From Opitutaceae bacterium (GTDB taxonomy: Bacteria > Verrucomicrobiota > Verrucomicrobiia > Opitutales > Opitutaceae): a DNA stretch of 64,000 bases. The stretch is from the NCBI GenBank assembly GCA_016711225.1, contig JADJTK010000034.1, positions 1 through 64,000 on the forward strand, written 5' to 3'. The notes below the pieces were generated by a model that did not search any database, was not told the DNA's origin, and saw nothing but the letters and a program-made list of their open reading frames with translations. Position numbers and translations under genes: made by a program. This document shows, piece by piece, positions 1 through 10,158 of the stretch (within the stretch, counting starts at the first letter, position 1; every line of letters begins with the position of its first letter).

Positions 1-3000
1 GAGGTGACTGCCGAATCCTCCACCGGCCACCGCCGCCCAGACCTCGCTGGCTCGCGTATTAATACCCGCTCTGGAAGATGTCGGCCCGCTATCCGGTGGT
101 CACCGCTGAATTCCTCAAGGATACCAAGGCGCTACGGACAATAAGTCCCTCCCGGCCTACACCACCAACACGGAAGGGGCGGTACCCAGGGTAACTTCAA
201 GGGCGCCTCGGGGAGGCCAGAATGAAGACGAGTCCGGGAAGTTCACCAATCCCAACCAGAACACCCGCGTGCGCGGCCTCTCCGCGGCCGACAACACCCG
301 CAACTTCTTTGGCACCCAGATTCCCTGGGACGGCTACAACGTCGATCGCGTCGATATGCAGCGCGGCGCCAACTCTATCCTCTTCGGTTTGGGCAGCCCG
401 GCGGGTATCATCAATACCTCCACCAAGACCGCTCAGCATCGCACCTTCGGTGAAGTCGAGGCCCGCTACGGCTCCTACGGCGCCAACCGCGTCTCGCTGG
501 ACTACAACCAGAACCTCCTCGAGGACGAACTCTCGGTGCGCGTCGCCATCCTGCGCAACGACGAGCAGTTCAAACAGGATCCGGCCTACAGCCTCGACCG
601 CCGCATCTTCGCCACGCTCCGCTACGACCCGAAGTTCCTCAGCCGCGGCGGCAGCAAGACCACCCGGCAGGAACCACGAGACCGGCTCGGTCCAAAGCAA
701 CAACCCCCGCACCATCACCCCCACCGACTGCGTCACCGGATGGTGGGATCACCTCGGCCAGGCCGTCTACGACCCCAACCGGGTGCAGACCAACGGCCCC
801 TTCTACAACGCCGACGCCACGACCTATTTCCCGACCGATGCCGGCCAGTACATGGCCACCCGCTCCACCGGTGCGGCCAACCCCACCTACCAGGCTTGGC
901 TCGGCGCTCCGCAGATGTACGGAGGTGTCTGGATGCAGGTCGACCAGGGTGCAACGTCGCCGTACGTGACCTCGCTGCCTGAGTACAAGAACATCGGCGG
1001 GGTCAGCTCGACCGGAACCATCGACGGCAGCATCGGTGGCCTGCCCTTCTCCCGCCGCGTCACCGTGGCCACCACCGCCTACTGGGCCGAGCGCGAGTCC
1101 AAGGCCAAATACCAGAAGTGGGGCCTGTGGAAGAGCACCACGCTCTCCGACTCGTCGGTCTTCGACTTCTACAACAACCTGATCGACGGCGACAACAAGG
1201 AGGAGTGGCAGAACTTCCACAACTTCAACGCCGCCCTCACGCAGACTTTCTTCCACCAGAAGCTCGGTTTCGAGGCCGCCTACGACCAGCAACGCTACCG
1301 CCGGGGGCAGTACTCCTTCAACGGAGGCGGCGCGCTCTACGTCGACATCAACGCCTACAACATGGACGGCACGGCGAACAAGAACGTCGGCAAGGCGTAT
1401 ATCGAAAGCGGTTATACCTACGGCAACAGCGCCAGCGACAACACCACGGAGTCCGCCCGCCTCAGCGCCTACTTCACCCACGACTTCAACCGCAACGGCA
1501 AGAACGGTTGGGTCATGAAGCTGCTTGGCCGACACACCCTCAGCGGCCTCTACAGCCAGGACATGGCCCGGTCGGACAATCGCAGCTTCAAACGCTACGG
1601 CACGCCCGACTCCTTCGGCGCCCTCGTCGCCACCCCGTCGGTGGCCGCCGACATGAACGGCAACGATCGCACGGTGACCTCGACGATCTATCTGTCCGAT
1701 TCCCTGAAGGGATCGAGCACCTACAAGGGGGTGAGCATCCCCAACGCCGGTGCGGCCATACAGGTCCCGGATGTGGCCACGCTGCGCTACTTCGACTCCA
1801 CCTGGAACGCCCCCAGCGTGAACAAGGCCGACCCGTGGGTGAACACCTACAACGGGCAGGTCGTCACCCAGTCGGAGAATCCCTCCAACTACGTGGGATG
1901 GAAGGAGACCCCGGTGGATCTCCTCAGTGCCGAGAACGGCGACCAGGATGCGCTCACCTACGGCGCCACCCTGAGCCGGCGCAAGGTCGACTCGCGTGCA
2001 GCCGTCCTGCAATCCTTCTTCTGGGACGGCGCGATCGTCGGTCTGTACGGAATCCGTACTGACAACGTGAAGTCCTGGGCGTTTGATGCCTCCAAGCAGA
2101 TGGCGGGCAACTACAACACCAACCGCGTCAACCTCGCTGCCCTCGATAAGAACGGCGCCCTGCAGTACTCGACGGTCGGCAAGACATACAACCTCTATGA
2201 GGCCAACTCCCCCAGCTGGAGCGTGGTGGCAAAGTTGAACAAGTTCGTCGGCGATCGCCTCCCGGTGAATGTGAGTGTCTACTACAACGAGTCGCAGAAC
2301 TTCCAGATCGGCGGTACGCGCAACGACATCTACGGCGTGCTCCTGCCGGCGCCCTCCGGCAAGACCAACGACCGCGGCATCATGATCTCGACCAAGGACG
2401 AGCGCTTCTCGCTGCGGGTCAACAAGTACCAGACCTCGGTCACCAACGCCACCAATACCACGGGCGTGCCGACCTGGTTCCTGCTGGGCGGGGGCAACTT
2501 CATCCAGCGCAACGAGGACCGGGCCGACGCCTACGAGTACCATCTCACCAACCTGGGTGACCCCACCTCGGTGGCGGGTACAGGCACGACCACCGGGACC
2601 TGGACGTGGCGCTACGCGCCGCGCACCATCAACGGGGTGGCGGAATCGCAGGAGGCTGCCGACGCCCTGTCGGCCGCCGCCGTGTCGGCCTGGCGTGCCT
2701 ACACCGCCGAGCCGATCGTGAAGCGCATCCTGGCCGCCTGGGGATTCAACGACTTCGGCACCACCAAACCGACTACGATGGCCACTCCGGTGTCCAACTT
2801 CGTCGCCACCGAGGATCAGATCTCCCGCGGTTGGGAATATGAGTTCACGGCCAATCCGACCAAGAACTGGCGCCTCACCTTCAACGCCTCCGAGACGAAG
2901 GCCCAGCGCAACAACATCGGCGGAGCGACCCTGCAGGAATTCATCGACCTGACCAACCGCTACCAGAATGGTCCGATGGGCGACATGCGTCAGTGGGGTG

Positions 3001-3479
3001 GCGGCCAGAACAGCGCCTCGCCGGCACTGGCCAGCTGGAACAGCAACTTCTACTCGAAGTACTCCCTGATGAAGCTGCAGGAAGGCAACAACTCCTCGGA
3101 GCTGCGTCGCTGGCGCTTCAACCTGGTCTCCAACTACAACTTCACGGAAGGCTTCCTGAAGGGCGTGAACGTCGGCGCCGGCTATCGCTGGCAGGACAAG
3201 ATCGCCATCGGGTATCCGGTGATCGAAAACAAAGATGGCACCGTGACTTTCGATATCGCCAAGCCCTACTACGGCGAGACGCAGGACGCCATCGACCTCT
3301 GGATCGGCTACGAACGCAAGCTCACCAGCAAGATCAATTGGCGCGTGCAGCTCAACGTCCGCAACCTCGGCGACGGCAACAAGCTGGTGCCGCTGTCGAC
3401 GCAATGGGACGGCACCGTCGCGGCCTGGGGCATCGCTCCTTGCCAGACATGGACGCTCACCAACACGTTCAGCTTCTGA
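1..3479 (+). CDS. TonB-dependent outer-membrane receptor, 5'-truncated and frame-disrupted
   Basis: Outer-membrane active transporter for a large ligand, probably a glycan or siderophore, energised by TonB. The plug domain is read around 215-665 (for example RGANSILFGLGSPAG) and the barrel from about 669 to the stop, where a C-terminal barrel strand ends in Phe (TNTFSF). The signal peptide and TonB box lie off the left edge. Recognisable receptor peptides before 670 jump between frames: VTAEFLKD at 99-122, NKSLPAYTTNT at 140-172, GNFKGAS at 190-210, GQNEDESGKFTNPNQ from 215, then the barrel frame from 669. Several more breaks lie in bases 1-98. The barrel half is intact for more than 900 codons, so poor sequence at a contig end is likelier than gene decay. 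The next gene encodes a GH2 glycosidase, which suggests sugar uptake, but the ligand cannot be read from sequence. Confidence 0.9.
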
Positions 3480-3817
3480 TCCGGCATTGCTGAGTTAAAA
3501 CCGGCGGCGGGCGCTACGCTCGCCGCTTGCGTTCAACACAAGATCCGGAGCCTGGCGGTTCCGGATCTTTTTGTGCCCTCAGACCGCGTCTCACCACCCT
3601 CGATAGCTCCGCTCAACCGCCGGGTTTCACGCCCATCGCTGCGGGGCGCCATCCTGGCCAAGAAGCTCCGTTGCCCGGGTGCCGCTACCCCATTTCGTCC
3701 CGCGCCCCGATTCAGCCTCGGCGACTCCATCCCCTCTCGCTACTCTCGGCCCTGCGCTCCACGCCCCTGCACTGGATTCGACCCAAGGATCAACCTCCTC
3801 GCCCCAGGGTTTCCATC
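3480..3817. other. Intergenic region between TonB receptor and GH2 gene
   Basis: Holds the terminator at 3540-3572 and a weaker GC hairpin near 3503-3530. The frame of the GH2 gene is open back to 3527, but the upstream translation is Pro/Arg/Ser-rich without domain character, while a classical signal peptide starts at 3818. No convincing promoter boxes were found. Confidence 0.6.
3540..3572 (+). terminator. Rho-independent terminator after the TonB receptor
   Basis: A perfect 10-bp stem pairs 3540-3549 (AAGATCCGGA) with 3560-3569 (TCCGGATCTT) around a 10-nt loop, and the stem runs into five T residues at 3568-3572. It lies 60 bases after the receptor stop and separates it from the GH2 gene. 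Confidence 0.85.
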
Positions 3818-6577
3818 ATGACCACTCCCGCCCAAATTTTCGCCGCCCTCACCCTCGCCTGCGGCCTCCATCTCTTCGCGACAGCGGCTCCGTTGCCCCA
3901 GACGGACGCGACCGTGCCCCTCGACCGGCTTGCCTCGCCCCGAGAGCGCCTCCCGCTCAACGACGGTTGGCGCTTCCAGAAGGACGACCCGCCGGGGCTG
4001 ATCACCCCGCTGCTCTACGACGTCCGCCCGGAAATCCGCACCACCACCGAGAACCAGGTCGCCGACGCCCGCCCCGAGGAGGCCGAGCGGCTCGCGGCCA
4101 CCGGCCAAACCGTGCTCAAACCGTGGATTCTTCCGACCGGCAACTCCTTCCTCAAGGACCCCGCGCGCCGCCACACCCGGCCGGCGGGCAACCCCGGCAG
4201 CAACCTCGCCTATGTCCAGGCCGGCTTCGACGACCGCGCGTGGCGCCGCGTCGACCTCCCGCACGACTGGGCCATCGAAGGCCCCTTCCTCACCGAGGGC
4301 GATTTCGGCGGCATGGGCCGCCTGCCCAGCTGGGGTGTCGCCTGGTACCGTAAGGCCCTGGACATCCCGGCGACCGACGCCGGCAAATCGATCGTGCTCG
4401 AGGTCGACGGCGCGATGGCCTACGCCGCCGTCTGGCTCAACGGCCAGCTCGTCGGCGGCTGGCCCTACGGCTACTCTTCGTGGCAGGTCGACCTCACTCC
4501 GTATTTGATTCCCGGCGGCCGCAATCAGCTGGCGATCCGCCTGGACAACCCGCCCAGTTCGTCGCGCTGGTATCCCGGCGGCGGCCTCTACCGCAACGTC
4601 TGGCTGACCAAGACCCGGCCCGTGCACATCGGCCAGTGGGGCACACAAGTGACCACGCACGACGTCTCACCCGCTGCGGCCACCCTCGACCTCGCCGTCA
4701 CCATCGCCAACGACTCCACAGCCGCCGCCCCGGTCGAAGTCTCCACACAGGTCTTCGCCCTCGACGCGGCCGGCGGCAAGACCGGCCCCGCGGTCGCCAG
4801 CTTCGCCACGACGGCGACCACGGTTGCGGCCCACGCCACCGCCACCGTCACCGGCTCGGTGATCCTCGCCCACCCCAAGCTCTGGGGCCCACCGCCCCAG
4901 CAACAGCCGCACCGCTACGTGGCCGTGACCACCGTTTGGACGCAGGGCCTGGTGACCGATCTCTACGAAACCCGTTTTGGTATCCGCAACGTGCGTTTCG
5001 ACCCGAACCACGGCCTGCTCGTCAACGGCGAGCGCATCCAGATCCAGGGAGTCAACCAGCACCACGACCTCGGCGCACTCGGGGCGGCCTTCAACGTCCG
5101 CGCCGCGCAGCGCCAGTTGGAGATGCTCCGCGAGCTCGGCTGCAACGCCGTCCGCATGAGCCACAACCCGCCCGCCCCCGAGCTGCTCGAACTCACCGAC
5201 GCCATGGGCTTCCTCGTGTACAACGAGGCCTTCGATTGTTGGGAACGAAAGAAGACCCCGCTCGATTTCCATCTCATCTTCCCCGACTGGCATGAACAAG
5301 ACCTGCGCGCCCTCGTGCGCCGCGACCGCAACCACCCCTCGGTGGTCCTGTGGAGCGTCGGCAACGAGGTGGGCGAGCAATACACCGATGCCGCCGGAGC
5401 CGCGATCGCGCGGCGCCTGTGCGCGATCGTCCACGAGGAGGACCCAACACGGCCCACCAGCTGTGCGATGAATTGGGCCAAACCGGACATGCCCCTGCCC
5501 GCCGAGCTCGACGTCATCAGTCTGAATTACCAGGGCGAAGGCATCCGGCAGGACCCGGAGTTCGAAGGCACCGAACGAATTCGCACCGCTCCGCAATACG
5601 ACCGCTACCGCGCTCAATTCCCGGACAAGCCGATCCTCAGCAGCGAGACAGCTTCGGCCTTCAGCTCCCGCGGCGTCTACCTCTTCCCGGTCTCGCCGCA
5701 CCTGAGCGCCCCGGTGCGCGACGGCCGCGGCGGCGACTCCGTCAACCACCACGTGTCCGCCTACGAGCTGCACGCCGTCGATTTCGGCTCCTCCGTCGAC
5801 AAGGTATTCGGCAGCCTGGCGCGGCATCCCTTCGTGCTCGGCGAGTTCGTCTGGACCGGCTGGGATCACCTGGGCGAACCCACCCCCTACTACGAAGCCC
5901 GCAGCGCCTACTCGGGCATCATCGATCTCGCCGGCTTCAAGAAGGACCGGTTCTACCTCTACCAAGCGCACTGGCGGCCCGAGCTGCCGATGGCGCATCT
6001 CCTGCCGCACTGGACGTGGCCGGAACGCCTCAGGCAGGTCACCCCCGTGCACGTCTTCACCTCGGGCGACGAGGCCGAGCTTTTCCTCAACGGTCGCTCG
6101 CTCGGCCGCAAGGCCAAGGGCCCCGCCGAGTACCGCCTCCGCTGGGACGAGGTCGTCTACGAACCCGGCACCCTCAAGGTCGTGGCCTATCGCCGCGGCG
6201 TGAAATGGGCCACGGATACCGTGAAGACCACCCAGGCGCCCGCCGCCCTCGCCGCAACGCCCGACCGCGCCACCCTCCGCGCCGACGGCCACGACCTGGC
6301 CTTCGTGACGGTGCGCGTGGCCGACCCGGACGGCCTTACGGTGCCGCGCGCCGACAACCCACTCCGGTTCTCGATCGAGGGCCCCGGCGAGATCGTCGCC
6401 ACCGACAACGGCGACCCGACCAGCTTCGAGCCGTTCCAGGCGCCCCAGCGGAAAGCCTTCAACGGACTCTGTCTGGTCATCGTCCGCACGAAGGCCGGGC
6501 TCACCGGCCGTATCACCCTCACCGCCACCAGTGAGGGGCTGCGTCCCGGATTCGCGCAGCTCTCCGTGTCCGATTAG
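3818..6577 (+). CDS. Secreted GH2 family beta-galactosidase-like glycosidase
   Basis: Retaining glycoside hydrolase, 919 residues, exported by an N-terminal signal peptide (about residues 1-23, ending ATAAP), so it probably acts in the periplasm or outside the cell. Order: GH2 sugar-binding jelly roll (about 45-270, with LPHDWAIEGPF), Ig-like GH2 domain (275-385), TIM barrel (390-720), then a DUF4982-type domain (about 735-815, LFLNGRSLGRK) and a C-terminal Ig-like domain. The acid/base is Glu517 in WSVGNE and the nucleophile is Glu610 in ILSSETAS, so the site is complete. I chose ATG 3818 because it starts the signal peptide; the open frame before it looks non-coding. The extra C-terminal domains are typical of polysaccharide-degrading members. 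Beta-galactosidase activity is the family default, not shown. Confidence 0.93.
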   Translation: MTTPAQIFAALTLACGLHLFATAAPLPQTDATVPLDRLASPRERLPLNDGWRFQKDDPPGLITPLLYDVRPEIRTTTENQVADARPEEAERLAATGQTVLKPWILPTGNSFLKDPARRHTRPAGNPGSNLAYVQAGFDDRAWRRVDLPHDWAIEGPFLTEGDFGGMGRLPSWGVAWYRKALDIPATDAGKSIVLEVDGAMAYAAVWLNGQLVGGWPYGYSSWQVDLTPYLIPGGRNQLAIRLDNPPSSSRWYPGGGLYRNVWLTKTRPVHIGQWGTQVTTHDVSPAAATLDLAVTIANDSTAAAPVEVSTQVFALDAAGGKTGPAVASFATTATTVAAHATATVTGSVILAHPKLWGPPPQQQPHRYVAVTTVWTQGLVTDLYETRFGIRNVRFDPNHGLLVNGERIQIQGVNQHHDLGALGAAFNVRAAQRQLEMLRELGCNAVRMSHNPPAPELLELTDAMGFLVYNEAFDCWERKKTPLDFHLIFPDWHEQDLRALVRRDRNHPSVVLWSVGNEVGEQYTDAAGAAIARRLCAIVHEEDPTRPTSCAMNWAKPDMPLPAELDVISLNYQGEGIRQDPEFEGTERIRTAPQYDRYRAQFPDKPILSSETASAFSSRGVYLFPVSPHLSAPVRDGRGGDSVNHHVSAYELHAVDFGSSVDKVFGSLARHPFVLGEFVWTGWDHLGEPTPYYEARSAYSGIIDLAGFKKDRFYLYQAHWRPELPMAHLLPHWTWPERLRQVTPVHVFTSGDEAELFLNGRSLGRKAKGPAEYRLRWDEVVYEPGTLKVVAYRRGVKWATDTVKTTQAPAALAATPDRATLRADGHDLAFVTVRVADPDGLTVPRADNPLRFSIEGPGEIVATDNGDPTSFEPFQAPQRKAFNGLCLVIVRTKAGLTGRITLTATSEGLRPGFAQLSVSD

Positions 6578-6623
6578 TCCCGAGTCGCGTAAAAGATGAG
6601 ACCAGTGCCGGGCCTTTGTAGAC

Positions 6624-6637
6624 GCGTGCTTGCACGC
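6624..6637. repeat. GCGTGC/GCACGC palindrome, copy 1
   Basis: GCGTGC-TT-GCACGC, 47 bases after the GH2 stop. Related units lie at 8487-8500 (46 bases after the GH5 stop) and 25080-25093 (22 bases after a histidine kinase stop). The two glycosidase copies also share loosely similar flanking text (GTAG before, CGCG after). Confidence 0.65.
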
Positions 6638-6698
6638 GATAGGGACTCCATCTCGAAAGCGGCTTGATCGAATCGCCCCCGGCGTCGGCCGGGCCGGC

Positions 6699-6722
6699 GT
6701 CCCGCTTGAGGTCAAGCGGGAC
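6699..6722. repeat. TTG-N4-CAA core hairpin, copy 1
   Basis: Seven-base arms GTCCCGC and GCGGGAC surround the core TTGAGGTCAA. The structural class recurs at 6742-6765, 10054-10075 and 51774-51797 with different but self-complementary arms. Confidence 0.75.
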
Positions 6723-6741
6723 CACCCGCAATCCAAAGGTG

Positions 6742-6765
6742 GATCGCGTTGACCCCAACGCGATC
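6742..6765. repeat. TTG-N4-CAA core hairpin, copy 2
   Basis: Seven-base arms GATCGCG and CGCGATC surround the core TTGACCCCAA. It is 20 bases after copy 1, and its core differs by one base from the copy at 51774. Confidence 0.75.
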
Positions 6766-6898
6766 GTCGACGCGGTCCGCGCCAAGCCCGCCGCGCCGTG
6801 GGGATGTTTCCCCACTCCGGATTTCGCCCGCCCGCAGAATTGTGGTGAACGCGCCGTTCCGCCACTGGACGAACCGCCCGCTTCGGGTAGGGTGAACC

Positions 6899-7159
6899 AT
6901 GAAATCCATCGTCCAGGCGGTAATCAACGCGGTGGCCGACGAGGCCGACGTGCTTCTCCAAGGCGTCAGCACAGCTGCCGAAGCCAAACCCCTGCTCATG
7001 GAATGGCTCGCCGACCACCACCCCGAGCTAGCCATGGACGGGCGCTTGCAGGTGGTGCAGTCCGTACTCGCGCTGTTGCGCGAGGAAGAGTTCTTCACCG
7101 GTGGCGACCATCAGGAGACCATGGCCGACGTCACCGAGGTGGGCGAACCCGACGAATAG
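6899..7159 (+). CDS. Small acidic protein of unknown function
   Basis: 86 residues and not recognised. Predicted mostly helical, with an acidic C-terminus (ending EVGEPDE), no signal peptide and no membrane segment, so probably cytoplasmic. Codon third positions are G/C-rich like the neighbours, the ATG has a weak upstream GGGTGA, and a textbook terminator follows 21 bases after the stop. Together these support a real single-gene unit. The translation reads like a helical adaptor or regulator (AVADEADVLLQG, LLMEWLADHHPEL), but no function is claimed. Confidence 0.72.
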   Translation: MKSIVQAVINAVADEADVLLQGVSTAAEAKPLLMEWLADHHPELAMDGRLQVVQSVLALLREEEFFTGGDHQETMADVTEVGEPDE

Positions 7160-7180
7160 TCGCCGCTCTTCGCCCCCACC

Positions 7181-7205
7181 GCCGCCGGCCGCCCCGGCGG
7201 CTTTT
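7181..7205 (+). terminator. Rho-independent terminator
   Basis: A perfect 8-bp stem pairs GCCGCCGG (7181-7188) with CCGGCGGC (7194-7201) around a 5-nt loop, followed by TTTT. It ends the small acidic gene and insulates the GH5 gene. Confidence 0.88.
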
Positions 7206-7326
7206 CTTTGCCGGCCCCGCCGGCCCGCCGCCGTGGCATTAACGGCCCTAACGGCCGGCGTCTCCGCCCGAGTTTGGCTGGCCCTCGGGCCCGCGGCGCC
7301 TTGAATACCGCACACCGCCCACTTCC

Positions 7327-8442
7327 ATGCCCCCCGCCGCCCCCGCCCCCACCGCGTCCGAAAAATTCGACTTCCGCCACACCCGCCTGCGCGGGGTCAA
7401 CTTGGGCGGATGGTTCAGCCAGGTCGACGACCTCTACGCGAAGGATCCCGAGCGTAACCCGGGGCTGCACACCCACCTGCGCACCTTTCTGAGCGCCGCC
7501 GACTTCACCCAGATCCGGAGTTGGGGTTTCAACCATGTGCGCCTGCCGGTGGACTACTACAACGTCTTCGAGCGCACCTCACTGGCGCCCGATGAGACCG
7601 CACTCGGGTTGCTCTCCTCCGCCATCGCCTCGGCCACGGCCACCGGCCTTGGGGTGATCCTCGACCTCCACCGCTGCCCCGGCCACGACTTCTTCGCCGG
7701 CACCCTGCACGAGCAGCCCTTCTTCAGCGATCCGGCTTGCCGCCGCCAAGCATTGGAGGTTTGGAGCGTGCTGGCCGAGCGTTTCGCCGCCAACCCGCTC
7801 GTCGCCCTCGAAATCCTCAACGAGCCGGTCGCCTCCACCGCGTCGATCTGGAACGCCGTGAAGGACGAGTTCTGCGCCCACCTCCGCCGCCTCGCCCCGC
7901 GCAGCACCATCGTCGTGGGCTCCAATCGCTGGAACAGCGCCAGCGAGTTTGCCGCGCTCACCCCGGTCGACGACGACAACATCCTCTACAGCTTCCACTG
8001 CTACACCCCGCTGCTCTTTACCCACCAGCACGCCCCGTGGATCGACTACGCGCCCTGCCGGACCGTCCGCCACTGGCCGGCCGACTTTGGCGAGGATCCC
8101 GGCCTGCCCACCCGGTTGCATTTTGAATTCGGCCGCTGGGACCGCGAGCAGTTGCGCGCCGCGCTCGCCGCCCCCATCGCCTTCCGCGCCAAGCATGGCG
8201 TGCCGGTCGCCTGCAATGAATTCGGTGTCTACGCCCCGGCCCCGCTCGACGACCGGTTGCGGTACATGAACGACCTAGTGGGCATCTTCCGGGAGGCCGA
8301 CCTCGGCTGGTCGTACTGGAACTACAAGAACCTCGATTTCGGCATCCTGTCCCAGGGCGAAGCGCTCCACTTCGCCCTGCCCCAATACGCCAATCCCGAG
8401 CGCATCGACCACGCCACCCTCGGCATCCTGCGCGCCGGCTAA
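7327..8442 (+). CDS. Glycoside hydrolase family 5 (cellulase-like) enzyme
   Basis: 371 residues forming one TIM-barrel domain. The N-terminal RGVNLGGWF (about 22-30) is the GH5 opening strand. Acid/base Glu166 lies in ILNEP and nucleophile Glu298 in ACNEFG, both with proper spacing, and His224 sits in YSFHCYTP. No signal peptide or anchor is visible, so it is probably cytoplasmic and would act on imported oligosaccharides, complementing the secreted GH2 enzyme upstream. The GH5 subfamily, and so the linkage cut (beta-1,4-glucan, mannan or other), cannot be fixed by eye. ATG 7327 is chosen because the barrel begins at residue 22 and no better start follows. Confidence 0.9.
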   Translation: MPPAAPAPTASEKFDFRHTRLRGVNLGGWFSQVDDLYAKDPERNPGLHTHLRTFLSAADFTQIRSWGFNHVRLPVDYYNVFERTSLAPDETALGLLSSAIASATATGLGVILDLHRCPGHDFFAGTLHEQPFFSDPACRRQALEVWSVLAERFAANPLVALEILNEPVASTASIWNAVKDEFCAHLRRLAPRSTIVVGSNRWNSASEFAALTPVDDDNILYSFHCYTPLLFTHQHAPWIDYAPCRTVRHWPADFGEDPGLPTRLHFEFGRWDREQLRAALAAPIAFRAKHGVPVACNEFGVYAPAPLDDRLRYMNDLVGIFREADLGWSYWNYKNLDFGILSQGEALHFALPQYANPERIDHATLGILRAG

Positions 8443-8486
8443 GCGTGATCCCGAGAAAGAATCGAACCCTGGCCCGTCCGTAGGCA

Positions 8487-8500
8487 GCGTGCTCGCACGC
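8487..8500. repeat. GCGTGC/GCACGC palindrome, copy 2
   Basis: GCGTGC-TC-GCACGC, preceded by GTAGGCA and lying 46 bases after the GH5 stop, nearly the same distance as copy 1 from the GH2 stop. Confidence 0.65.
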
Positions 8501-8590
8501 GCCCCTCGGGACCTCGCGCCCAGGGGGCTCGCCGCCTCCCCGCTCCGCCCAGTGGCGCAGGCTTCCCTGCTTGCGAATCCGCTCTGCCCG

Positions 8591-8613
8591 GTGGGGCGGG
8601 CTTTACGCCCGCC
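8591..8613. repeat. REP-like palindrome, family A, copy 1
   Basis: A GGGGCGGGC-TTTA-GCCCGCC type palindrome, present as five loci in the window. This copy is preceded by GCTCTGCCCG, as is the copy at 57527. A related GC hairpin (GGGGGTGAGCCCGCCCCC) and the palindrome ACGGGTCTCCAGACCCGT follow at about 8636-8678, so 8480-8700 is a composite of several repeat units. Confidence 0.85.
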
Positions 8614-8734
8614 ATTTGCCCATCGTCGAAGCGGCGGGGGTGAGCCCGCCCCCGGTAGCACGGGTCTCCAGACCCGTGATCCCCGCGTTCCCACGGTTGA
8701 CGCTGGCGCCGGATTCCCCGAGAACCGCTCCTGT

Positions 8735-10053
8735 ATGAGCTCCGGCCAGCCAGCGGCGTCGCCTGCCACCATCAAACCCACCGACCTGCGTGGTATCCTC
8801 AAGTATGTGCCGCGCTTCCAGGGGCAGATCTTCGTGATCGCCGTCGATGGCGCGGTGGTGGCCGACGAGAACTTCGCCAACATCCTGCTCGACATCGCCG
8901 TGCTCAAGAGCCTGGGCATCAAGGTGGTGATGGTTCACGGCATCGGCCAGCAGTTGGGTGAGCTCTCGCGCCTGCGTTCGGTGCCCATCAGCGATGACAC
9001 CGGCGAAGGCCTCACCGACGCCGCCACGCTCGATCTGGCCATCCGCGCCACCGCCCGGGTTTCGCACCAGATTCTCGAGGGCCTCACCCAGGCCGGCCTG
9101 AAGTGCGCGATCACCAACGCCGTGCGCGCCGTGCCGATGGGTATTCTCAAGGGCACCGACCTGCAGTTCACCGGCCGGGTGGACCGCATCGACAAGGAAT
9201 TTCTCCTGCAACTCATCCAGAACGGCGCCGTGCCCATCCTGCAACCCATCGGCTTCGACCGCGACGGCCGTACCCTGCGGGTGAATTCCGACCTGCTCGC
9301 CCGCGAACTCGCCGAGGCCCTCGGTGCCACCAAGATCGTTTTTCTCACCCCGGCCGCCGGTCTGGAGATCGCCGGCGAGATCCGGCGCGACATCGCCGTG
9401 GATGTGCTCGCCGAGCTGCTCGCCAGGACCCCTCCGCCTGCGCCGGCCGCATCCGCAGCAAAGCGCAACAGGCTGTCGAGGCCATCCTGGCCGGCGTGCA
9501 GCGTGTCCACATCGTAGACGGCGGGCTCCACGACGGCCTCATCAACGAGATCTTCTCCAACGTGGGCGTGGGCATCCTGATCTACGGCAACGACTACCAG
9601 CAGATCCGCCGCGCCACCCGGCGCGATGTCCGCGCGATCTACAACCTGCTGCGCAACGCGGTGAAGCGCGAGGAGCTGGTGCACCGCACCCAGCAGGCGA
9701 TCGAGAAGAACATCGAGCAGTTCTTCGTCTACGAGATCGACGAGAACCTGATCGCGACCGTCTCACTCACCTTCCATGCCGACAAGCCGCAGCTGGCCGA
9801 GCTCGGCTCGCTGTATGTGCTGCCCTTCTACCACGGCCGCGGCCTAGGCAAGAAGATGGTCAACTTTGCCTGCCGGGAGGCCGGCCAGCGCGGCGCCACG
9901 CAGGTCGTGGCCCTCTCCACCCAAAGCTTCGCCTTTTTCAGCGGGGTGTGCGGCTTCGAGGAGGCCGGTAAGGAGATCCTGCCCGAGGCGCGCCTGAAGG
10001 CCTACGAGGAGAGCGGGCGCAACTCGCGTATCCTGGTGAAAAAGGCCGGCTGA
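8735..10053 (+). CDS. argA: N-acetylglutamate synthase (ArgA type), single-base frame break
   Basis: First step of arginine synthesis: acetyl-CoA + L-glutamate to N-acetylglutamate, in the cytoplasm. The N-terminal amino-acid kinase domain (VVMVHGIGQQLGELS; NAVRAVPMGI) reads in one frame to about 9430. The C-terminal GNAT acetyltransferase domain (LYVLPFYHGRGLGKKM, the acetyl-CoA loop) continues in the next frame to 10053. Restoring one base in the GG run near 9428-9432 gives a continuous ELLARDPSACAG and 439 residues, the normal ArgA length. Start ATG 8735; the frame is open further upstream but runs through repeats. An arginine gene disrupted by one base in a G run is more likely a sequence error than a pseudogene. 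Confidence 0.9.
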
Positions 10054-10075
10054 GCCGCGTTGCGATCAACGCGGC
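10054..10075. repeat. TTG-N4-CAA core hairpin, copy 3
   Basis: Six-base arms GCCGCG and CGCGGC around the core TTGCGATCAA, starting on the first base after the argA stop. It could help terminate or protect the argA transcript, although no T tract follows. Confidence 0.75.
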
Positions 10076-10158
10076 CCACCGACTTGGCGCCTCGCTTCAG
10101 CGCAGGTCCCCAGGGTCGCCATCCGCCGGCACGGGCTAAAGCCCCTCGCCCGCCGTCT

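Larger units (their letters stand above)
6578..6898. other. Intergenic mosaic of three strong hairpins and a dispersed repeat
   Basis: No gene seen. It contains a GCGTGC-type palindrome (6624-6637), then perfect stem-loops at 6699-6722, 6742-6765 and 6798-6815. The first two share a TTG-N4-CAA core but have unrelated arms. None has a T tract, so they do not look like ordinary intrinsic terminators. Confidence 0.75.

Noticed and set aside
639..3404. 921-residue open frame on the minus strand opposite the TonB receptor
   Set aside because: Arg/Val/Gly-rich shadow of the receptor gene; high GC keeps antisense frames open. The plus strand has clear receptor sequence.
3527..3817. N-terminal extension of the GH2 enzyme
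   Set aside because: It starts inside the terminator hairpin of the previous gene and would bury the signal peptide.
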